This document shows positions 49,761 to 59,665 of a stretch of DNA of 64,000 nucleotides, one piece after another. The translations under genes were made by a program, and so were the position numbers. The notes below the pieces were generated by a model that searched no databases, had not been told where the DNA came from, and saw only the letters and a program-made list of their open reading frames with translations. Position 1 is the first letter of the stretch. Each line of letters starts with the position of its first letter. Origin of the DNA: Sedimentisphaerales bacterium (GTDB lineage: Bacteria > Planctomycetota > Phycisphaerae > Sedimentisphaerales > Anaerobacaceae); the NCBI GenBank assembly GCA_016932095.1, contig JAFGDN010000074.1, forward strand, positions 1 through 64,000. Reading direction: 5' to 3'.

Positions 49761-50525
49761 ATGTCACTTGGAGAGATATTAAGGCAAAAGCGTCAGGAGA
49801 TGGACCTCACGCTCGACGAGGTCAGCGTCAAAGTCGGTTTTTCAAAACCGTATCTGTCAACGATAGAAACGGGCCGAGTGAGCAACCCGCCCAGCGATGA
49901 GCTTTTGCGAAAACTGGAGCACGTTCTGAAGTTCGATAAAGGTCAGCTTTTGCACCTGGCTCACATAGAGAAGATGGCGCCCGACGTCAGAGAGATGTTT
50001 GAAGCGTCGGAGGCGGAAAGAGAGAGATTGCGCCGGATGATTAAGAACTTATCGCAGGACAAGTCCGTCGGCAATACGGAGGCGATTCAAAATATTCTTA
50101 AGGTTGAAGAGCAATCCACTCTTTCAGCCGGCCGGCTGGTGCCCGTCATTAACAAGGTCTCGGCTGGTTACCCCACGGATTTTGACGACCTCGATTACCC
50201 CGTCGGGGTGGCGGACGATTACATCCGATGCCCGGACGTTCACGACCCGCACGCCTTCGCGGTGCGCGTCGTGGGCGATTCGATGGAGCCGAAGTTCAAA
50301 GAAGGGGATTTTGTCGTGTTCTCGCCGCAGGCACAGGTAGTTAACGGCGACGACTGCTTTATAAGATTTACGTCGCCGCACGAGACGACTTTCAAGCGGG
50401 TATTTTTCGAGCAAAACGATTCGATTCGCCTGCAGCCACGAAACGAAAAATACGCGCCGATAACGGTTGAAAACAATAAAATAAACGGCCTGTACAGAGC
50501 AATCGCGAAGGTGGAACGGCTGTGA
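49761..50525 (+). CDS. XRE-family repressor with S24/LexA-like peptidase domain
   Basis: A 254-residue protein. The N-terminal helix-turn-helix is LGEILRQKRQEMDLTLDEVSVKVGF (residues 3-27), with a helical linker to about 120. The C-terminal S24 domain has VVGDSMEPKFKEGDFVVF with the catalytic Ser and a Lys in ETTFKRVFF, so autocleavage as in LexA or phage repressors is plausible. The Ala-Gly cleavage pair may be SAGYPTDF near residue 136. Start 49761 fits the GAGGG site; a second ATG lies five codons upstream. It is divergent from the RepA-like gene and likely controls it. Confidence 0.88.
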   Translation: MSLGEILRQKRQEMDLTLDEVSVKVGFSKPYLSTIETGRVSNPPSDELLRKLEHVLKFDKGQLLHLAHIEKMAPDVREMFEASEAERERLRRMIKNLSQDKSVGNTEAIQNILKVEEQSTLSAGRLVPVINKVSAGYPTDFDDLDYPVGVADDYIRCPDVHDPHAFAVRVVGDSMEPKFKEGDFVVFSPQAQVVNGDDCFIRFTSPHETTFKRVFFEQNDSIRLQPRNEKYAPITVENNKINGLYRAIAKVERL

Positions 50526-50612
50526 TTTTCCATTTTCTATTTTCAATTTTCTATTTGAAAAAACATATGTTAATCTGGTCAATAAGCTGTAACCGGAAAA
50601 AATAGAAAATAG
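50525..50612. repeat. A/T word repeat with inverted arms
   Basis: attttctattttcaattttc on the left and aaaatagaaaatag on the right, nearly the same words as at 29371-29452. Confidence 0.65.
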
Positions 50613-50624
50613 CGGAGCTCAGGG

Positions 50625-51647
50625 ATGGCGATTCAGGGCGAGCGAAGTCGAACCGTTGTGGCGGGGATTGACGAGGCGGGATTCGGGCCGATTCTGGGGC
50701 CGTTAGTCGTTTCGTCGAGCATATTTCGCGTTCCCGATAATCTTATATGGGCAGACCTTTGGGGGATTCTGAAAAAAAGTGTTTCTGAGAAGCGAACGGG
50801 TCTTCGCGGCCGGCTTCTTATAGCGGACAGCAAAAAGGCGTTCACGCGCTCATCGGGCATAAAACACCTTCAGCGAACCATTCTCGCGGCGATTAAGTTG
50901 CTGGGCTATGAACCGGGAAACATATCCGAGCTTCTTTCAGCACTGTGCTCCGCGCCCGTCGGCCCTCGCTTGTCGAGTGACGAAATACGAACGACGAACG
51001 ACGAACTACGCGAATATCCCTGGTATAAAAAACTCGATGAATATCAGCTCGAAGCCGAAACCGCGGATATCGGAATCGGGGCGTCAATGTTAAGAGCCGA
51101 CCTTGCCAATCAGCATATCGAGCTTTTGGGGCTTAACAGCAGGTGTCTTGAGGTTGCGTATTACAATGCGCAGATTTCAGCGGTGAAAAACAAGTCAAAG
51201 GTTCTTTTTACGGCAGTCGCAGGTTTGATGCAGGAGGCGATGGACAAATTCCGTGATGAAAACCTGGAGATAGTGATAGACCGCCAGGGCGGGCGAAGCC
51301 ATTATCGCCGCGAATTGCAGCTTATGTTCGGAGATGCACAGCTTAGAATCATAAAAGAAGACCAGGATAGAAGCAGCTATGAATTAAGAACCGGCGAAAG
51401 GAAGGTGCGCGTTCATTTTATCGTCGGGGCAGATGATAAGTATCTGCCGGTATCACTGGCGTCGATGGCGAGTAAATATATCAGGGAGGTGCTCGTTGAT
51501 AATATCAACCGATACTTTATCGGCTTGAACTCACAGCTAAAGCCCACGGCCGGCTACTGGAAAGACGGCCTGCGGTTTATAAAAGACATAAAAACACACG
51601 TCCCAGACGCCAAATACGACACGAATCAGCTTGTTCGCTGCCGGTAG
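50625..51647 (+). CDS. RNase HII-like protein
   Basis: A 340-residue protein whose N-terminus AGIDEAGFGPILGPLVVS (residues 13-30) is the D-E-A-G signature of RNase HII, followed by LIADSKKAF (matching LxDSKKL) near residue 66. A later acidic segment LEIVIDRQGGRSHY near 215 fits the third catalytic Asp. It is longer than bacterial RNase HII (about 200 residues), resembling planctomycete-specific relatives. Residues near 118-130 (SSDEIRTTNDELRE) are encoded by word-like repeat text and look like an in-frame insertion. Removal of ribonucleotides from DNA is expected, with some doubt for this divergent form. Confidence 0.75.
   Translation: MAIQGERSRTVVAGIDEAGFGPILGPLVVSSSIFRVPDNLIWADLWGILKKSVSEKRTGLRGRLLIADSKKAFTRSSGIKHLQRTILAAIKLLGYEPGNISELLSALCSAPVGPRLSSDEIRTTNDELREYPWYKKLDEYQLEAETADIGIGASMLRADLANQHIELLGLNSRCLEVAYYNAQISAVKNKSKVLFTAVAGLMQEAMDKFRDENLEIVIDRQGGRSHYRRELQLMFGDAQLRIIKEDQDRSSYELRTGERKVRVHFIVGADDKYLPVSLASMASKYIREVLVDNINRYFIGLNSQLKPTAGYWKDGLRFIKDIKTHVPDAKYDTNQLVRCR
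50974..51010 (+). repeat. Word-like repeat inside the RNase HII-like gene
   Basis: gacgaaatacgaacgacgaa and following acgaacgacgaact copies match the style of intergenic words elsewhere in this window but keep the reading frame. Confidence 0.6.
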
Positions 51648-51704
51648 ATTTGTGTTTTTTATTAGCATCGCGCGGTTCATTTCGTATAATCTTCTCGCTG
51701 CAGT

Positions 51705-51779
51705 TCACGTGAAGCGTGAAGCGTGAAGCGAGGATGAGCGATGCCTCGCGAACGGCGCTTCACGAGATACACTTCACGA
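51705..51779. repeat. Word-like repeat
   Basis: Tandem cgtgaagcgtgaagcgtgaag followed by related inverted text cgcttcacgag / cacttcacg. Found between the RNase HII-like gene and mdh. Confidence 0.7.
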
Positions 51780-51805
51780 TCTGACATAATAAAAGGAGTG
51801 TTATT

Positions 51806-52738
51806 GTGAACAGTAACAGGATAACGATAGTGGGAGCAGGCAACGTCGGGGCGACGACGGCACATATCGCGGCGTCGAGGAAACTGGGCGATATTGTCTT
51901 AATCGATATTGTAAAAGGACTGGCCGAGGGCAAGGCGCTGGATATGGCACAAGCGGGACCCGTGCAGGGTTACAGTGTTCAAATTACGGGAACAACCGAC
52001 TGGTCGAAAACCGAAGGAAGCAACATAGTCGTTATCACAAGCGGCCTTGCCCGGAAGCCGGGGATGAGCAGGGATGATTTACTAATTAAAAACGTGCAAA
52101 TCGTCAAAGAAGTCAGCGAAAGGATTGCCAAATACTGCCCTGACAGTATTGTTATCGTCGTATCGAACCCGTTAGACGCGATGGTTTATACGGCGGCTAA
52201 GGTTACCGGATTCGCCAAAAGCCGGATAATGGGTATGGCGGGAGTATTGGACGCGGCCCGGTTCAGCTACTTTATCGCCGGTCAATTAGGCGTTAAGGCA
52301 GAGGACGTGCAGAGCATCCTGATGGGCGGCCACGGCGATGATATGGTTCCGTTGCCGAGGTTTACGACGGTATCAGGCACACCAATAACGGAATTATTGG
52401 ACGTTGAAACGATAAGCCGGCTGGTCGAGCGGACCCGCAAAGGCGGCATTGAGGTAGTTGATTTGCTCGGCTCAAGCGCATATTATGCCCCTGCGGCCGG
52501 GGTCGTGAAAATGGCGGAAGCGATTATCAGCGATACCAAGGCGATTATGCCCTGCTGTGCGTATTGCGAGAAAGAATACGGCGCCGGGGGTTATTTCGTA
52601 GGCGTGCCGGTTGTATTAGGCAAAAACGGGGTTGAAAAGGTCGTGGAGCTAAAGCTGAATCCCGATGAACGGGCGGAATTTGACAGGTCGCTTGGGCACG
52701 TAAAAGAGCTGTCGGCGAAAGTTGATAAGTTATTGTAA
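51806..52738 (+). CDS. mdh: Malate dehydrogenase
   Basis: A 310-residue NAD-dependent LDH/MDH-family enzyme. The Rossmann motif ITIVGAGNVGATTA is at the N-terminus, the mobile loop RKPGMSRDDLL carries substrate-binding arginines, NPLDAMVY the conserved Asn, and MGGHGDDMVPL the catalytic His. The first Arg of the loop (R-K-P) marks malate rather than lactate specificity. It interconverts malate and oxaloacetate. The start is GTG at 51806 with AAGGAG at good distance. It stands alone upstream of the ATPase operon. Confidence 0.95.
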   Translation: MNSNRITIVGAGNVGATTAHIAASRKLGDIVLIDIVKGLAEGKALDMAQAGPVQGYSVQITGTTDWSKTEGSNIVVITSGLARKPGMSRDDLLIKNVQIVKEVSERIAKYCPDSIVIVVSNPLDAMVYTAAKVTGFAKSRIMGMAGVLDAARFSYFIAGQLGVKAEDVQSILMGGHGDDMVPLPRFTTVSGTPITELLDVETISRLVERTRKGGIEVVDLLGSSAYYAPAAGVVKMAEAIISDTKAIMPCCAYCEKEYGAGGYFVGVPVVLGKNGVEKVVELKLNPDERAEFDRSLGHVKELSAKVDKLL

Positions 52739-52819
52739 ATAAAGCGCTTAACGTTTTACCCGATTCAACGATAATAAAAAAACGCCATTACGATAGAAAC
52801 CGCGTTTTGGGATTACAAA

Positions 52820-53125
52820 ATGGAACTCATCAAAAAGATAAAAGAGACGGAAGCCGAGGCGCAGCGAATAATCGAGCAGGCCAAAAAGGATGCCGCCGAG
52901 TCGGCCCAGCAGGCAAAAGAATCGGCTCAAAAAATGCAGGAGCAGGCGCAGAAGGAGCGGGTAAAGGCGATTGAGGCCGCCGTCGGCGCAGGGAAGGCAC
53001 AGGGCCAAAAAGAAGGCGAGACGCTGAAAGCCGAAGGACAAAAACAGCAGAAGCTTTTGCGAGAGAAAGCCAACTCACGAATGAACGCTGCTGTGACAAA
53101 AGTACTGGAATTCCTCAGGGGTTGA
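52820..53125 (+). CDS. V-type ATPase subunit G/H-like stalk protein
   Basis: A 101-residue, almost wholly coiled-coil protein rich in Glu, Lys, Gln and Ala (ETEAEAQRIIEQAKKDAAES ...), as for the peripheral-stalk G/H subunit that pairs with subunit E. It is the first gene of the V-type ATPase operon and ends two bases before the subunit I start. The ribosome site is weak. Subunit naming differs between authors. Confidence 0.85.
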   Translation: MELIKKIKETEAEAQRIIEQAKKDAAESAQQAKESAQKMQEQAQKERVKAIEAAVGAGKAQGQKEGETLKAEGQKQQKLLREKANSRMNAAVTKVLEFLRG

Positions 53126-53127
53126 CA

Positions 53128-55113
53128 ATGGCCGTAGTGCCGATGGTAAAATTTGTTATCGCAAGTTATCGCAGAGAGGCAGATGAACTGCTCGATGCAC
53201 TTCAGCGGGAGGGGATTTGCCAGATTCTCAACGCGGAAGCGGCGACTGCGGGTAAAGAGGCGGGCTCGACCGGCAGAAGCGAAAAAACGCCCAAAGAAAT
53301 CGAAGAGCTTCTGAACAAACTGACCAGGGCCATAGGGTTTTTGAAGCCGTTCAGCAAAAAAGCAGGCGGAATCGTTGCGATATTAGCGCCTCGGATTGTA
53401 GTTGATAAAACCAAATACGAAAAGGTCATAGCCGATGAATCGCTTCTTGAAGTCATCGAGCAGTGCGTTGAGGCGGATTCACAGATACAAAAACTCAAGA
53501 CAGAAATCGAAAATTACAACGCTCGTCTCGAGGAATTGAAGCCCTGGGAGGGACTTGAGGCGGCAATCGAGGAGTTTGGGCGATTAAAGCAGGTCAAATG
53601 CTGGGTCGGGTTTGTGCCTAATCGGCGATTCGGGCAATTGCAGGAGGCGATTGCCGAGGCCGGCGCGATTCTCGACAAAGTCGCCCAGACCGCCAATAAA
53701 AGCGCCTGCGTGATAATCGGGCTAAACGAGAACGCAGAAGCAATTCAAAAGCTGCTTCACGGCGCGGAATTCGAGCAGGCCAACTTCGCGGGCGTTACGG
53801 GAACCGTGGCGCAGGCCATAGTGGAAATCACCGAAAAGGTCGAAGCGGCAAAACAGGAAATCGGTCAGCAAGCCGAAAAGGCAAAATCATCGGCGGGGCA
53901 TATTCTTGAGTTTAAGATTCTTCACGACTATTACTCGAACCTGCTCAACCGCGAGAAAACAAAAGAAAGCGCACCCGCCACTGAGCAGACGGTAATTTAC
54001 GAGGGGTGGGTCAGAAAGAAGGATTTCAGCCGGCTGCAAAAGCTGGTATCCCGTTTTTCAGCGTCGAGCGTTCAGAAAATTGAACCCGCCGAGGGCGAGG
54101 AAATCCCCGTCGATATAGAAAACAAAAGCGTCATCAGGCCTTTCGAGGTCATAACCCGGCTGTACGGTATGCCCGACCGGACAAGCGTTGACCCGACGGT
54201 ATTTTTGACGCCGTTTTTTACGGTGTTTTTCGCGTTGTGCCTGGCCGACGCAGGATATGGCATTTTAATGGTTCTTATCGCCGGCTGGATGATAAAGAAA
54301 ATGCAGGGCGACAAGAAGCTCTTGTGGATGCTGGCGATTTGCGGCGTCTCGACGGCTGTGTTCGGCGCAATGACGGGCGGCTGGTTCGGCGATGTCGTCC
54401 AGCAGTTTGTCCCGGCGCTTAAGATTTTCAGAGAAAAGCTTATGATTTTCGACCCGCTCGAAAATCCGATACCGTTTCTGCTTCTTTCAATCGGGCTGGG
54501 TTACTTCCAGATAAATTTCGGTTTAACGATAGCGCTGGTGCACAACCTGAGACGAAAGGAATATATTGCCGCCGTCTGCGACCAGCTCACCTGGCTTGTG
54601 ATGCTCAACTCACTGGTGCTGTTCGGCTGCGGAAAGTTCGGGCTGATAGACAGTCGCATCGGCGGGCTCTTCGGCAAAATAGCGATATTGCCCGCGGTCG
54701 CGATTCTGCTTTTCAGCCAGCGAGAAGGAAGCATCGGCGCCCGGCTGGGGATGGGTTTTTACAACGTCTTCAGCACGATTTTCTACCTCGGAGACGTTTT
54801 AAGCTACCTGCGGCTTATGGCGCTGGGTATGGTAGGCGCGGGGCTTGCTATGGCGGTCAACGTCATAGCGAAACTGGCAATGAAGCTGCCTTACGGCATA
54901 GGCATAGTCCTTATGATATTGATATTAGTAGTCGGGCATTTGTTCAACCTGGGGATGTCGGCGCTGGGGGCGTTCGTTCATACGCTGCGACTGCAGTTTG
55001 TCGAGTTTTTCCCGAAATTTCTCGTGGGAGGCGGCAAAGCGTTCGAGCCGCTGACGAAACAGTATAAGCACATTTATATAACAGGCGGCGAAAAAACACT
55101 TTTGAAAGATTAG
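53128..55113 (+). CDS. ntpI: V-type ATPase subunit I (a-subunit)
   Basis: A 661-residue protein. The soluble N-terminal half has long helices (residues about 80-330), and about eight transmembrane helices follow from residue 370 (TVFLTPFFTVFFALCLADAGYG, GLGYFQINFGLTIAL, LGDVLSYLRLMALGMVGAGLA). The last of these, with LSYLRLMALGM, is the conserved region carrying the essential Arg facing the K ring. It is the stator subunit that links the peripheral stalk to the ion channel. The ATG at 53128 has AGGGG upstream; a TTG two codons earlier is less likely. Confidence 0.93.
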   Translation: MAVVPMVKFVIASYRREADELLDALQREGICQILNAEAATAGKEAGSTGRSEKTPKEIEELLNKLTRAIGFLKPFSKKAGGIVAILAPRIVVDKTKYEKVIADESLLEVIEQCVEADSQIQKLKTEIENYNARLEELKPWEGLEAAIEEFGRLKQVKCWVGFVPNRRFGQLQEAIAEAGAILDKVAQTANKSACVIIGLNENAEAIQKLLHGAEFEQANFAGVTGTVAQAIVEITEKVEAAKQEIGQQAEKAKSSAGHILEFKILHDYYSNLLNREKTKESAPATEQTVIYEGWVRKKDFSRLQKLVSRFSASSVQKIEPAEGEEIPVDIENKSVIRPFEVITRLYGMPDRTSVDPTVFLTPFFTVFFALCLADAGYGILMVLIAGWMIKKMQGDKKLLWMLAICGVSTAVFGAMTGGWFGDVVQQFVPALKIFREKLMIFDPLENPIPFLLLSIGLGYFQINFGLTIALVHNLRRKEYIAAVCDQLTWLVMLNSLVLFGCGKFGLIDSRIGGLFGKIAILPAVAILLFSQREGSIGARLGMGFYNVFSTIFYLGDVLSYLRLMALGMVGAGLAMAVNVIAKLAMKLPYGIGIVLMILILVVGHLFNLGMSALGAFVHTLRLQFVEFFPKFLVGGGKAFEPLTKQYKHIYITGGEKTLLKD

Positions 55114-55656
<543 letters not shown>

Positions 55657-55683
55657 TAAACGGACTATTCGACAGGAAAAATT

Positions 55684-56277
55684 ATGGACGGCGAACAGGT
55701 AATAGAAAAGATACTGGCTGATGCGCGGGCCGAGGCGGAAAAGTTCAAAAAGGAAGCCCGGGCAAAACAGGCCCAGGAACAGGCGAAGCTCGACGAACAG
55801 CTTGCGGACTTCCGCAAACAAACCGAGACGCTTGCGCAAAAGGCGGGCGATAACGCCAAAGCACAGGTGCTGTCGGGTGTAAGGATGGCCCTTGCCAAAG
55901 AGACGCTCGTGGAGAAGGCGAAGATTCTCGACGAGGTATTCGCAAAGGCCGAACAGCAAATTAAACAGATGCCCGATGAGCAATACCGGGCGATGATGGG
56001 TAAATTACTGGCTGACAGCATCCGGACGGGTGAAGAAGAGGTAATCGTTGACGTCAACGAGAAGCGAATCGACCAGCAGTTGCTCAGCAATGTCAATCAG
56101 CAGCTTGCATCAAAGGGCAAAGGGAACTTGAAACTTTCAGGCGACAAACAGCCGATTGGCGGCGGATTCATTCTCAAAAAAGGAAAAATCAAAAACAACG
56201 CCTCGCTGAAGGTTTTGCTTTCCCGCGCAAGGAACACGCTCGATATCGAGCTGGCAAAGGAGCTTTTCGGCGGATAA
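55684..56277 (+). CDS. ntpE: V-type ATPase subunit E (peripheral stalk)
   Basis: A 197-residue protein with an N-terminal coiled coil of about 95 residues (EAEKFKKEARAKQAQEQAKLDEQ ...) and a globular C-terminal domain ending LKVLLSRARNTLDIELAKELFGG, which fits subunit E. It forms the peripheral stalk with the G/H subunit at 52820. An AGGA site precedes the ATG. It lies between K and C with small gaps. Confidence 0.9.
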   Translation: MDGEQVIEKILADARAEAEKFKKEARAKQAQEQAKLDEQLADFRKQTETLAQKAGDNAKAQVLSGVRMALAKETLVEKAKILDEVFAKAEQQIKQMPDEQYRAMMGKLLADSIRTGEEEVIVDVNEKRIDQQLLSNVNQQLASKGKGNLKLSGDKQPIGGGFILKKGKIKNNASLKVLLSRARNTLDIELAKELFGG

Positions 56278-56284
56278 CTGAAAG

Positions 56285-57373
56285 ATGAACGCGACGCTTG
56301 AACAGCCGATTACTGATTTTTATCGCTACCCGCCGCTCGGCGGGGATGACTGGAGCTACGCCTTTGAAACGGCCCAGGCGCGAACGCTCGAGACACAAAT
56401 GCTCGCCCGTTCGACGCTTCTGGATATGGCTAATGCTTCCGATTTCAAACAGGCGGCGGATTATCTGCGTTCGACCGAATACGCCATACCGGCAGGCGCG
56501 GGGCTTTCCGGGCTTGAAAAGGTCTTGTCGGCCAGTCGCACAACGCTTCGCCGGCAGTTCGAGGGCTGGATGCACAACGAGATGATTTTATCGCTGTTCA
56601 AGTCGAGAGACGATTTTGCGAATCTTCGGCTGGCAGTGAGGCGCATCCTGACGAAAAAGCCCATAGGCAGCGATTACAGCCCCGACGGCGGTTTCCCGCC
56701 CGAACAGTTCGTGGATGCCTTTGAGAACGAAAAGTACGAGATGCTTCCCGATTATATGGCCGACGCCGCGCAGCGGGCGATACTCGCCTGGTATTCAGCC
56801 AAAGGCGAGACCTCATCAGGCGGCGTGCAGGACAAAGACATACGCAGAATCGATTACGCCATCGACGCGGCGCAGACAGAGTTCAACCTGACGACCGCGG
56901 CCAAACTGAAAAACGAATTTCTGCTGGGGCTTTTCAGGATACAGACGGATTTAACCAATATCCGCACGACGCTTCGGCTAAAAATGTCGGGCGATACCAA
57001 GACCGACTCCTTCGATAATGCCATAGAAATGGTCTTTTTGCCCGGCGGATACGTCGAACGCGAAAAGCTGGTTCGCGGAATCGAAGCGGGAGCGGAAGGC
57101 ATATCGGCGTTGTTTTTCGCGACGCCTTATTTTGAGTGTGTGCAGACAGGCGCGGCTTACGCGGCGTCTGAGAAATCATTTTTAAAAATAGAGCAGCAGT
57201 GCGAGGAATACCTGGCGGGATACCTGCGGTCAACGATTTCGGTAGCCGCCGGACCTCAGCCGGTCATCGCGTTCCTGCTTTTGAAGGAAAACGAGATTCG
57301 GACGGTCCGGCTACTCCTGACGGCCAAGAAAAACCATCTGAATCCGAAACTTATATTAGACCGTATCTCGTAA
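56285..57373 (+). CDS. ntpC: V-type ATPase subunit C (AC39/d-type)
   Basis: A 362-residue helical protein of the V0D/AC39 family, the funnel that couples the central rotor axle to the K ring. Repeated helical segments such as RSTLLDMANASDFKQAADYLRSTEYA and NEFLLGLFRIQTDLTNIRTTLRLK (a conserved family signature near residue 210) and the end AFLLLKENEIRTVRLLLTAKKN support the call. It follows subunit E by seven bases. Confidence 0.9.
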   Translation: MNATLEQPITDFYRYPPLGGDDWSYAFETAQARTLETQMLARSTLLDMANASDFKQAADYLRSTEYAIPAGAGLSGLEKVLSASRTTLRRQFEGWMHNEMILSLFKSRDDFANLRLAVRRILTKKPIGSDYSPDGGFPPEQFVDAFENEKYEMLPDYMADAAQRAILAWYSAKGETSSGGVQDKDIRRIDYAIDAAQTEFNLTTAAKLKNEFLLGLFRIQTDLTNIRTTLRLKMSGDTKTDSFDNAIEMVFLPGGYVEREKLVRGIEAGAEGISALFFATPYFECVQTGAAYAASEKSFLKIEQQCEEYLAGYLRSTISVAAGPQPVIAFLLLKENEIRTVRLLLTAKKNHLNPKLILDRIS

Positions 57374-57387
57374 ACGAATCTTTAAAC

Positions 57388-57495
57388 GTTATACGGTTGC
57401 GGTTGCGCGGCTCGTATCGGTTGCGTAAATCGTAAATCGGCGTCAAAGACGCAACCGCAGGACGATTGACGAAACGAGCAGCGCAACCGACGGAT
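57388..57495. repeat. Word-like repeat inside the ATPase operon
   Basis: Repeated gcggttgcgcgg / cgtatcggttgcg and a complementary cgcaaccgcag tract between the C and F genes. It interrupts the otherwise tight spacing of the operon. Confidence 0.6.
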
Positions 57496-57507
57496 GAAAG
57501 ACGAATT

Positions 57508-57831
57508 ATGGAAGGCAAAGTAGCGGTATTAGGCGATGAGGATTTTGTGATGCCGTTTTCGGCGATGGGCATCGATACGTTCACGGCCGGCGAATCGGCG
57601 GACGATGCGGCCGCGTCGGCTCGGAAAATCATCGAAGGCAGATACACGCTTGTTGTTGTGGCTGAGAACAAGGCCAAAGCCGTTGAAGAGACGTTCGCGG
57701 GCCTGCAAAGCGCACCGACCCCCTGCGTGCTGGTTGTGCCCTTTACGACCGAACCGGAAGGATTCGCGACGAGGGCTTTGAGCGCCGTTTTGAAAATGGC
57801 GACCGGTATCAATATTCTTGAAGGCGATTAG
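57508..57831 (+). CDS. ntpF: V-type ATPase subunit F
   Basis: A 107-residue protein with the CheY-like small fold of subunit F ([21 protein letters not shown] ... [18 protein letters not shown] ... [13 protein letters not shown]). It binds the central axle D and takes part in regulation. The ATG at 57508 is chosen over an upstream TTG, since the upstream 14 codons come from repeat text. The stop is four bases before the subunit A ATG. Confidence 0.9.
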   Translation: MEGKVAVLGDEDFVMPFSAMGIDTFTAGESADDAAASARKIIEGRYTLVVVAENKAKAVEETFAGLQSAPTPCVLVVPFTTEPEGFATRALSAVLKMATGINILEGD

Positions 57832-57835
57832 AAAT

Positions 57836-59614
57836 ATGAGCGAGACAAAAAAAGGCAAAATATCGAAGGTGGCAGGGCCGGTCGTTGTGGCCGAAGGTAT
57901 GGCGGGTTCGAGAATGTATGACGTCGTCCGCGTCGGCGAGCTGAACCTTATCGGCGAAATCGTCGAGCTTGACGGCGACCTGGCCTCGATACAGGTTTAC
58001 GAAGAGACAACCGGTCTTGGGCCGGGCGAGCCGGTGGTTGACACTGAGGCGCCTTTAAGCGTGGAACTGGGCCCCGGCCTGATTGAAAGTATCTACGACG
58101 GAATTCAAAGGCCGCTCGATTCGCTTGTCAAGAAAGAGGGCGCGTTTATGAGCCGGGGCAGCGCCATGCCGGCCCTGGCCAGGGAAAAGAAATGGCATTT
58201 CAAGCCGACCGTCCAAAAAGGAGCTGATGTAACCCCGGGCGACGTTATCGGAGAGGTTGAAGAGACGATATTAGTCAAGCACAGGATTATGATACCGCAG
58301 GGTGTCCGCGGCAAAGTGCAGGAAATTAAAGAGGGCGACTTTACAGTTGAGCAGACAGCCGCGATTGTCGCTGATGAAGCCGGCAAAAGGTATGAGATAA
58401 AGCTGATGCAGAAATGGCCTGTGCGCAACGCGAGGTCGGTCAGGAGACGGCTTGTGCCCAACAAGGTTCTTATCACCGGCCAGCGGGTTATCGACGCCTT
58501 CTTTCCGTTGGCAAAAGGGGGAACCGCGTGCGTGCCGGGACCCTTCGGGTCGGGCAAGACCGTCGTGCAGCACCAGTTAGCCAAGTGGATAGACGCCCAA
58601 ATCGTCGTCTATATCGGCTGCGGCGAGCGGGGCAATGAAATGACCGACGTGCTGATAGAATTCCCGCAGCTCAAAGACCCGCGAAGCGGAGAGCCGCTGA
58701 TGAAACGGTCGGTGCTGATTGCCAATACATCGAATATGCCCGTTGCGGCCCGCGAGGCGTCGGTCTATACGGGTATAACCATAGCTGAATACTTCCGCGA
58801 TATGGGATACACGGTCGCCCTTATGGCCGACAGCACCAGCCGATGGGCGGAGGCGATGAGAGAGATTTCGACCCGCTTGGAGGAAATGCCGGCCGAGGAA
58901 GGTTACCCGGCATACTTAGGCGCACGCATCGCGTCATTCTACGAAAGGGCCGGGCGCGCCGAATGCTTAGGTAAACCCGACAGGGAAGGAGCGCTGGCCA
59001 TAATCGGAGCGGTAAGCCCGCCGGGCGGCGATTTGTCGGATTCGGTCGTCCAGGCGACGCTGCACGTCGTCAAGGTCTTCTGGTCATTACAGGGCCGGCT
59101 GGCATACGCCAGGCACTTCCCGGCAATTGACTGGCTGACAAGCTATTCGTTCTACAAGCAGTACCTCAAGGAAGGTTTCGAGGACAAAGAACAAGGCGCA
59201 GAAATGGAAGGATTGACCGTTGAAGCAATGGGACTGCTCGAAGAAGAGGCGAAACTGCTCGAAATCGTCCGGCTGGTCGGAGCCGAGGCGATTTCCCCCA
59301 GGGACCGTCTTGCCCTCGAAACCTCAAGGTCGATTCGCGAAGATTTCCTGCACCAGAACGCCTACCACGAAGTGGACACTTTTACGTCGCTGAATAAGCA
59401 ATATGAGATGCTCAAAACCATACTTCATTTTCATAACGAGGCGTTATCGGCAATCGGCACGGGCGTGGAAACGGCGCAGATTTTCAAACTGCCCATCCGC
59501 GAAGACATAGGCCGGGCAAAATACGTCCCGGAAGAGGAAATCGATAAAATCAGAAAAATACGAGGCACAATAAGCAAACAGATGAAAGGGCTGCAAGCCT
59601 CGGCCGTCGCGTAG
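57836..59614 (+). CDS. ntpA: V-type ATPase catalytic subunit A
   Basis: A 592-residue catalytic subunit. It contains Walker A GPFGSGKT near residue 228, the catalytic GERGNEM near 255, and [56 protein letters not shown] and [15 protein letters not shown], all diagnostic of the A subunit. The N-terminal barrel starts [14 protein letters not shown], with the bulge domain after it. ATP hydrolysis here drives ion transport, or the reverse. The ATG at 57836 is preferred over an upstream TTG. Confidence 0.97.
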   Translation: MSETKKGKISKVAGPVVVAEGMAGSRMYDVVRVGELNLIGEIVELDGDLASIQVYEETTGLGPGEPVVDTEAPLSVELGPGLIESIYDGIQRPLDSLVKKEGAFMSRGSAMPALAREKKWHFKPTVQKGADVTPGDVIGEVEETILVKHRIMIPQGVRGKVQEIKEGDFTVEQTAAIVADEAGKRYEIKLMQKWPVRNARSVRRRLVPNKVLITGQRVIDAFFPLAKGGTACVPGPFGSGKTVVQHQLAKWIDAQIVVYIGCGERGNEMTDVLIEFPQLKDPRSGEPLMKRSVLIANTSNMPVAAREASVYTGITIAEYFRDMGYTVALMADSTSRWAEAMREISTRLEEMPAEEGYPAYLGARIASFYERAGRAECLGKPDREGALAIIGAVSPPGGDLSDSVVQATLHVVKVFWSLQGRLAYARHFPAIDWLTSYSFYKQYLKEGFEDKEQGAEMEGLTVEAMGLLEEEAKLLEIVRLVGAEAISPRDRLALETSRSIREDFLHQNAYHEVDTFTSLNKQYEMLKTILHFHNEALSAIGTGVETAQIFKLPIREDIGRAKYVPEEEIDKIRKIRGTISKQMKGLQASAVA

Positions 59615-59645
59615 ATGAGTAGATGAGTAATGAGTGAATGAGTAG
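59614..59645. repeat. Word-like repeat between A and B genes
   Basis: gatgagtagatgagtaatga and further gagtgaatgagtag units; a short low-complexity run inserted before the subunit B ribosome site (AGGAG). Confidence 0.65.
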
Positions 59646-59665
59646 TTAATTTACAGGAGCTATAA

